A stretch of 26,540 nt of DNA from contig OU612068.1 in the NCBI GenBank assembly GCA_914767715.1, forward strand, positions 34,784,001-34,810,540. Direction: 5' to 3'. Positions 20,894 to 26,540 of this stretch are shown here, in pieces. Positions within the stretch are counted from its first letter, which is position 1. Every line of letters begins with the position of its first letter. A program made the position numbers and the translations under genes. The stretch comes from Membranipora membranacea. Lineage: Eukaryota > Bryozoa > Gymnolaemata > Cheilostomatida > Membraniporidae. The notes under the pieces were generated by a model. That model had not been told where the DNA came from. It did not search any database and saw only the letters and a program-made list of their open reading frames with translations.

Positions 20894-21180
20894 TCAAAAA
20901 AATGCATTGTATGGCGTGACGTAAAAAGTCAATTTAGACAATAACAATAACAATGGAGATAAAACACACCCCTGTGGGCAGCCAGTACTACTAGGTAAAA
21001 TATCAGATTTATGACTGGAGATTCTAACACGCTGTTGTCGTTCACTGAGAAAAGAATTAATCAATTTTACATAAGGAAAAGGTACACACATATCAATTAA
21101 TTTATCTGCTAAAAGTTGTGGCGATATCGTATTAAATGCCTAAGAAAAATCTACAAACAAAGCTCTAGCATACTTGACTA
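20894..21180 (-). mobile_element. Reverse transcriptase fragment, Rex1/jockey-like LINE
   Basis: Read on minus from about 21180, the frame gives RALFVDFS, a TAG, then AFNTISPQLLADKLI, LINSFLSERQQRVRISS, STGCPQGCVLSPLL. These are RT blocks around the conserved DFSxAFNT region and the TGxPQGCVLSPLL motif typical of Rex1/Babar and jockey-like LINEs. The catalytic YADD box and everything downstream is missing, and the internal stop replaces the residue between S and A. This is a truncated, inactive copy. It lies about 250 bp upstream of the TATA box of the WSC gene, in the opposite orientation. Confidence 0.8.
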
Positions 21181-21427
21181 TGATAAATAGCCTTTCGAAA
21201 TTTCTTTATACATAAGCAACATATTGGCTCAGGTGAAGACTCATCATGCAGTGAGACATGGTGTCAGCCTAACCAATTTTCCTTCCAAAGGTGATGCTCA
21301 GCAGCAATATTGTGTGACAAGAACACACCACCAGGATGATTATCAACATGAGTATTTGTCATATTGTGTGACAAGGATGTAGAGTGATGAAATTCGGTCA
21401 CCTTTGATAAGAGATGGACACTGTCAC

Positions 21428-21435
21428 TATATAAA
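21428..21435 (+). promoter_or_regulatory. TATA box of the WSC-phosphatase gene
   Basis: TATATAAA lies 68 bp upstream of the start codon at 21503. This leaves room for a transcription start near 21460 and a leader of about 45 nt without an upstream ATG. Its position and perfect match make it the most plausible core promoter in the window. Confidence 0.5.
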
Positions 21436-21502
21436 CAACTAGAAATATTTTGTATTCATCATTTTCTTGTCTGCTCAGATTTGGGCAAGCTGAGCTTTAA
21501 TC

Positions 21503-24500
21503 ATGCTATCATTGTTTGTTCGTATATTGGCTGCTGCTGCATCGGTTTCTTTTGGACAGTCTGTAAGTCTACCAAATTATAACGGTAAGTGTCCCAGTAA
21601 AAACAATTAATTGATTATTCCTTCAACCCTCAAGCGACCTCATGCAGTGACATACCAAGGGTCTTTGTACATCAAATTCACAAATAATAGCAAATATCTT
21701 TGTTCATGATTTCTCAGCCGGCAACATGAAGAGTTACAAAAATAAAAGTACATCTCACTGTAACCTTTGGCCCCTTACTCGGCCCCTTACTCGGCCCCTT
21801 ACTCGGCCCCTTACTCGGCCCCTTACTCGGCCCCTTACTCGGCCCCTTACTCGGCCCCTTACTCGGCCCCTTACTTGGCCCCTTACTCGGGCCTTAGCAG
21901 TGTGGGAAAGAAGCGGGTGTTCATTTCATATCATATTCTCTCTATTCAAGAAAAATGGACATACATCGGTTGTTATAAGGACAATCGTCCCCGTGATCTA
22001 ACAAGTTCTCACAAATATGACGGATGTACGACAGGTATGAGCCTGGAGATATGTTACGCGTTCTGTAGTCAGTATCATAATAAATATATGGCCCTGCAGA
22101 ATGGGTAAGTGTTAAAAACTCAGCAAAGTTATTTTTATTAACTATTAGAGTTAGAAAGTATTAGATTTACTATCCTACAAATGGTTTGGCGTAAGTTGCT
22201 CCACTTTGGTCCCATAAATCTTCATAACTCAATTCCACACATTAACATATCAAGAATCCACCATAAAATCCACACACTAATGATGGAATCAACCAGCAGT
22301 ACATCCACTCATCCATCCGATTTCACAAGTAAACAACTTATCTTCCCAAGTGATAAAGTCAGTTTTTATACCCAGCGAAAGAGCAGTTGCTTGAGGAAAA
22401 AGTCGACACTAACAAATATGATCTATGCTCCTACACTGATGGGTCATCTAATGAACTGGGGGTTGGAGTGACCATATTCACCAAGGTAAAGGATGAAGAT
22501 GCTGATCTCCAAAATGCAAACCAAAATGTTTCTATCTCACTATCTGTTACATCAACTGCTTTTCAATCTGAAATGCTTGCAATAGCCACTGCTGCTGCTA
22601 GTCTCTTGCAACATGATTGTAAAATGCTTTCCATTATACCTGATAGCAGATCAGCGCTACAATCCCTTCAAAATCCAGCAATAAGAACTAAGACCAAACT
22701 AGACTGTATGAAAAGTATAAACCAACTGGCCCAAACTAACCATCTAGACCTCTTATGGGTGCCTGGTCACACAGGTATCCAGGGCAATGAGCGGGCGGAT
22801 GAACTCGCTAACATTGGTGCGGCACTTGACACCATGGGCCCTGACCCTGTTCCTCCAATTCCTTTAAGCTACATAAAAGCTCAAACAATGCAATAGATGC
22901 AGGAACAGGTGCATTCAAAGTGACTCCAAACCCAAAAATGTAAAGGCACTAAGGAATTTTTGCTTACCCTGAATATGAAGAGCCTTTCAAAATTACCAAA
23001 TCTATGCAAACCACTCATCTCATACACAATCAACACAATCACAGGCCATGGACAGTTCAGGTATCACCTGACCAAATTAAGATTAGCCGATGAGCCCTCC
23101 TGTCCTGGCTGTGGTGCGAACCAGGATGACCATATTCACTTGTTTACCATTGTCCCAAATACATTAGCATTAGACAATTTCCAAAAACCACTCACACTCT
23201 GGATAAACCATCTGTCAACCAGGAAACCGAAATACGCATCGAGGTTCAAGATCTTGTTGACTTCATTCGTCAGTCATGCAAGTTAACCATTAGATGCAAG
23301 AGCAAACTTGCTTTCCGGGGCCTCTGAGTACTATGGGTACCTGTACCTGTACTCTGATAATACAATCATGTATTATCCCCCATTGAAGACAAGACAAGAC
23401 ATATCAAGAATCTTTCAAGACATGATTTGGCAACTCATAACCAGACAACTTAGCAGATTTCATAATAATAATATACTAAACTATATTTTACAAAATTGTA
23501 GTTAGAATCGCTTATCCACAGCTGTGAACGTCTGACAGCACTTTGCATAGTGACTCATATATACATTTCTGATTTCATGGCACAAAATGAATTTTGATTA
23601 TCTTGTGTATAAATATACTTGTTGGACAGAAATGAGTGTAGATGTGACAATGGCTATGGTCGATATGGTAGAGCAGCGAGCGATAGTAAGTGTGATGGTG
23701 TGTGTACCAGTAATAGTGATCAGATATGTGGTGGTTCCTGGGCTAATTCTGTATATCAGATCAGAGGTAGGATAACTTCTTATATATAACCCACAGTATT
23801 TATCAGTGTAATAAGGTTGTGTGCTCATCATCTTACAGCAATGGAACCAATGTTTGATAAAATGACACAGACTAGTTTAGCAATAACTGATCTTGATTTT
23901 TTTTCTAGACTCAGCTGCCACAACAATCACCGCAGAAATGAAGACACTGAGCACCTGTCGCTCAAATCTAGTGTTTACATCTATAGGAGACTGGGGGAAG
24001 CCGGGGTACGCTCAGAGAAATGTGGCTAGAGGGCTCGGGGAGTGGTCAGAAAAACACAACTCTGCTTTTGTTGCCGCAATTGGTAGGTGAATGTATTATT
24101 TGTGTTGAAACAGTGGTGTTTTAATTAGCCGATGTGCTCACTCTGAGCTGTTTAAATTTGCGTGTTTTCCTATTTCTGGATTATATTTACACGTGTCAGG
24201 TGAATTTTTCCTAGATTGAGCACAACAAAATAGGCTAATAATGAGCTAGAGCTTCTCATTTTTATTAAAAGAAATCTTTTTTGAGATGATCAACACGGAG
24301 TGGCTCTCTATATCTGAGGACATGATCATATGATGGAACGTATCACTGATCAAACGCGAGTTCTAATAAGCATACAATTCTATCCAGTGATCAATGGTCT
24401 TCATATAGCCTGTCGCAGAAAAGCTTGTCAAAACCGGCTGATAGTGCTGAAGCTTGAGCGAATATATATAGTTCTGGATAAGTGAATATGGGTTTACAGG

Positions 24501-24594
24501 ATTTGAGTTAGAAGGAGATAAGATTCGCGTTACATTTGTCAACTGTTATGGGTCTGAAGTCTACTTCTTTACCAAGGAAAACCCTCGTAAATGA
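21503..24594 (+). CDS. WSC domain fused to acid phosphatase-like ends; catalytic core missing (possible pseudogene)
   Basis: Exons are 21503-21584, 21951-22104, 23630-23766, 23909-24082 and 24500-24594. All introns are GT-AG with phases 1, 2, 1, 1 that join exactly, giving 213 residues. Residues 1 to about 18 are a signal peptide (MLSLFVRILAAAASVSFG). Residues 30-122 are a WSC carbohydrate-binding-type domain: YIGCYKD, LEICYAFC, NECRCDNGYGRYG, SKCDGVC and CGGSWANSVYQI. Exon 4 has LVFTSIGDWGKPGYAQRN, the first strand of tartrate-resistant (type 5) acid phosphatases, with the GDWG metal-binding Asp at residue 152. Exon 5 (FELEGDKIRVTF to PRK, stop) matches that family's last strands. GDNFY, GNHD and the His motifs between them, roughly 220 residues, are absent, and intron 4 is only 417 bp. 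The product would be a secreted WSC protein without phosphatase activity, or the gene is decayed or collapsed in assembly. Confidence 0.75.
21769..21888. repeat. 12-bp minisatellite, 10 copies
   Basis: Ten copies of GGCCCCTTACTC (one with a TTACTT variant) fill part of intron 1 of the WSC gene and end 62 bp before the exon 2 acceptor. The GC-rich array contrasts with the AT-rich surroundings. Because the unit is 12 bp, the Pro-Leu-Thr-Arg and Ala-Pro-Tyr-Ser frames through it are open but artefactual. Confidence 0.93.
22380..23330 (+). mobile_element. LINE 3' fragment with RNase H domain and zinc motif
   Basis: The frame 22387-22896 encodes a type I RNase H. It has YTDGSSNELGVGV (first Asp), AFQSEMLAIATAA (Glu), IPDSRSALQSL (second Asp), and LDLLWVPGHTGIQGNERADELAN (His and final Asp), so all catalytic positions appear present. 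After a stop and frame change, 22960-23286 encodes the usual C-terminal tail of I/R1-group LINEs, with INTITGHGQFRYHL and LADEPSCPGCGANQDDHIH. Another frame shift precedes the final VQDLVDFIRQSCKL near 23240-23285. The RT domain is missing, so this is a 5'-truncated, multiply broken copy. It sits in the sense orientation within intron 2 of the WSC gene. Confidence 0.85.
24258..24375 (+). pseudogene. Possible relic of the phosphatase GHDH block
   Basis: Inside intron 4 of the WSC-phosphatase gene, one + frame reads LLIFIKRNLF, TGA, DDQHGVALYI, TGA, GHDHMMERITDQ. In type 5 acid phosphatases the GHDH metal-binding motif is preceded by a hydrophobic AYLC-like strand at just this point, so the resemblance extends beyond four residues. 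Both interruptions are TGA. An AG at 24317-24318 could serve as a phase-1 acceptor, making an exon that starts within the Gly codon, but no good donor follows. It may be a decayed exon or chance. Confidence 0.35.
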
Positions 24595-24826
24595 TAGCCC
24601 AGTGTGACCAACACATGGATATTGTATTATCCCAGAGTTTTTGTCAATCTGTATAGAAAGAAGTATGGGTATTTTGTTATCACAGGGCGTATTTTAGACT
24701 CACTACAAACAAACAACAGTTTCATTAGGATGGCAAAAACCGGTCTACCCATCACCTGACATTTCCTTAAGGAGTGGCAAAAAGCAGTGTTATGGATTGT
24801 GGTTTAGAAATAACATTATGATTGTC

Positions 24827-24855
24827 ATATATATATATATACATATATATATATC
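24827..24855. repeat. TA dinucleotide repeat
   Basis: Alternating TA with a single AC interruption. Confidence 0.8.
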
Positions 24856-25016
24856 TCTCGATTGCTATACAATGTCAAGTAGATACAAAATTGTCCTAGT
24901 CTGATATATAATTAAATAAATAAAATCATTTAAAAGAAGCGAACTTCCTTTAGGCAATCACAATTAACAAATAATAGCAACACATATCATTACATGGCAT
25001 TGTGGTGGTACTCACT

Positions 25017-25040
25017 TATAATAATAATAATAATAATAAT
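25017..25040. repeat. ATA trinucleotide repeat
   Basis: About eight tandem ATA units. Confidence 0.85.
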
Positions 25041-25330
25041 CATTGTATTGGTACAACAAAGAAAAATCAGAAGGTAGTTCTATAATAAATAAATTCAGCA
25101 AAAAGGTACAATAAGGATGATTCAAAATTACATTATAAAAAAACTGTGCTAGGAGGATTTGATGTGAGCAATATTCTCTGTTGATTTTTTTGGGGAATCA
25201 AATTCTACGATAGTGTAGTATATAACATTAATGTAATGTATAATTGTAGTGTATAAAATTCAATTCATTCAAAACAATAATTGTTAAAATGTTGAGACTG
25301 GAGAGATGTTATAGAGACGGACAGGGCGGT

Positions 25331-25336
25331 TTTATT
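25331..25336 (-). terminator. POLL poly(A) signal
   Basis: AATAAA on the minus strand begins 18 bases past the POLL stop codon. If used, it gives a very short 3' untranslated region. Confidence 0.45.
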
Positions 25337-25353
25337 GTCTTGTTGTAATATAA

Positions 25354-26448
25354 TCACTCGTGATCCCTTTCCTCCGGTGGACGGTATGGTATTCCTAGGT
25401 ATGTGAATACAGATTCCTCTGTGGGAGTGTGTACTCTAATACCGTGGTGTATTATCTCTTTTTTCTATAATTAATAACAAAATTAGCGATCTGATAGATG
25501 CACAATTCTCAAACATATTCTGAAAAATCTAGGAAAGATCAAACTATTGACTATAAATTTGAGATTACAGTTTAAATATAAACAAGGAGTATTGGAGAAG
25601 CCTGGAACATCAAGTAGGTGAAGTTTGCGACTGATTGAAAATATATAGCTAACGTATTCATTAAGATTATACATTTATATGAGCATGGCCTCTCAGATTG
25701 AGTACTCACAGGACCCCGTATGACATCCTTATAAAGAGCATGCTCTGTAAGTGATAACCCCATCTTATCTGCCATAAGTCTCATAGAACGATTGAAATGT
25801 GCCGAGCCAGTAAAATATATCAAACAACAGCCATACTAAAAATATATTATACAGCGGATAAAACTTATGATACCAGACGATAGGCTGAGTTCCGCTATCG
25901 ATAAGCTGAGCTCTGCAGCATCGTCACTATCCATCTTCAAGGTTTGAGTCGCTATGTCGAGTTGAATGAAGGTATCAGTTAAGGATTATCATGACAATCT
26001 CTTTAACAAGATTCTCACCAGATTCAATGTCATGGAGATTCTCATTTTATTTGCCCAATTCACATAAAATTTGTGTAAATGTTGTCAGCTTATCATGAGT
26101 TATCCTCCCATTATTACTGGTTGGATAACTCTCATCCAAACTTTGAATAATGAAGTTTATATCATAGACTATCAGCACAGTGATTATACCCGTGACCCGC
26201 TATTCTCCCATGATTAGTTTACATCAGGTACATGATATGATGTTCAGCTGAATCAACAATTTAATCATCTTACTAATACTTGATTTGATTGGTGTAAGTC
26301 TCAGTACCACATACCTGACTGTAAGGAGTAACTATTATATCTATCCGGCGATGTTTACCTTCAGGTTCTGCTAATTTACACACACCCAGATATTTAGCCA
26401 TTCCTCCTGTCATGTTGGGCTGTACAGTCAAATCATCAGTCAGAAAGC
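25354..26448 (-). CDS. POLL: DNA polymerase lambda-like, C-terminal three exons (5' part outside window)
   Basis: This is a family X DNA polymerase, used in base-excision and end-joining repair in the nucleus. Minus-strand exons are 26448-26315, 25835-25710 and 25464-25354, with GT-AG introns (479 and 245 bp). Phases join and the stop is TGA at 25356-25354. The first exon reads [15 protein letters not shown] and [13 protein letters not shown]; the Asp of RIDIIV is the third catalytic carboxylate of family X enzymes. The second has [15 protein letters not shown], the YFTG/FNRS nucleotide-binding block, then [17 protein letters not shown]. The third has [24 protein letters not shown], the canonical C-terminus. 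The residues resemble Pol lambda more than Pol beta, Pol mu or TdT, but Pol mu/TdT cannot be fully excluded from the C-terminus alone. No damage is seen. It is convergent with the WSC gene, which ends 760 bp away. Confidence 0.9.
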
Positions 26449-26540
26449 CTAAAACAGATTGAGGGACCCTAACTTTCCACATCATTGATATTATAGTATA
26501 ATAACTTATATTTATCAAGTAGGTGGTGTGCATTTGTATT

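Larger units (their letters stand above)
24595..25353. other. Tail-to-tail intergenic spacer
   Basis: No coding exon is seen. It contains an AATAAA at 24915-24920 that could serve the + gene, a TA/CA tract at 24827-24855, an AAT tract at 25017-25040, and on minus an AATAAA at 25336-25331 for POLL. Confidence 0.6.

Noticed and set aside
21726-21900. ORFs reading Pro-Leu-Thr-Arg and Ala-Pro-Tyr-Ser repeats fused to the WSC exon
   Set aside because: The 12-bp minisatellite keeps the frame open, but a clear acceptor (TCTATTCAAG at 21950) in the right phase starts exon 2 after it.
24196-24215. Possible GDNFY-equivalent exon start reading GEFF after a phase-1 acceptor in the WSC-phosphatase gene
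   Set aside because: It reaches a stop within a few codons and lacks the metal-binding Asp-Asn; too short to support.

Overview
The window is eukaryotic genomic DNA, most likely from an invertebrate animal. It has GT-AG introns of about 100-550 bp (longer where repeats have landed), an AT-rich background, animal-type LINE remnants, foldback elements and many minisatellites. The gene families are animal genes. The sequence does not fix the phylum; a compact early-branching metazoan such as a sponge or cnidarian would fit, but that is a guess.

Three genes can be supported by splicing the frames by hand. (1) A full-length TMEM245 orthologue on + runs from 6558 to 16390: 15 coding exons, all with GT-AG borders and matching phases, giving 948 residues. 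It is a polytopic membrane protein with an AI-2E-exporter-like C-terminal half. (2) A five-exon + gene at 21503-24594 encodes a signal peptide, a complete cysteine-rich WSC domain, and then only the first and last strands of a tartrate-resistant (purple) acid phosphatase-like fold. The model stays open and in phase (213 residues), but nearly all of the catalytic core is absent. A GHDH-like remnant lies in the last intron. (3) The last three exons of a DNA polymerase lambda-type gene (POLL) lie on minus at 25354-26448, convergent with gene 2. Its 5' part is outside the window.

Layout: 1-560 is the 3' end of a broken LINE with a TATC tail. 561-6450 is gene-poor and holds a tRNA-like SINE head, a 42-bp perfect palindrome, an LTR-like promoter plus poly(A) pair, and an 87-bp direct duplication. 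6558-16390 is TMEM245; its introns carry two large inverted-repeat elements on either side of exon 4, a 12-copy 29-bp minisatellite, a GGGTGA array, and a 60-bp tandem duplication that copies the exon 14 splice donor. 16391-21420 holds a 20-copy 22-bp minisatellite, a 55-bp duplication, unassigned exon-like pieces and a Rex1-like reverse transcriptase fragment on minus. 21428-24594 is the WSC-phosphatase gene, with a LINE RNase H fragment inside the intron that splits the WSC domain. 24595-26540 is the tail-to-tail spacer and POLL.

The three genes have no evident shared pathway. The most unusual object is the WSC plus phosphatase fusion that appears to have lost its catalytic centre.
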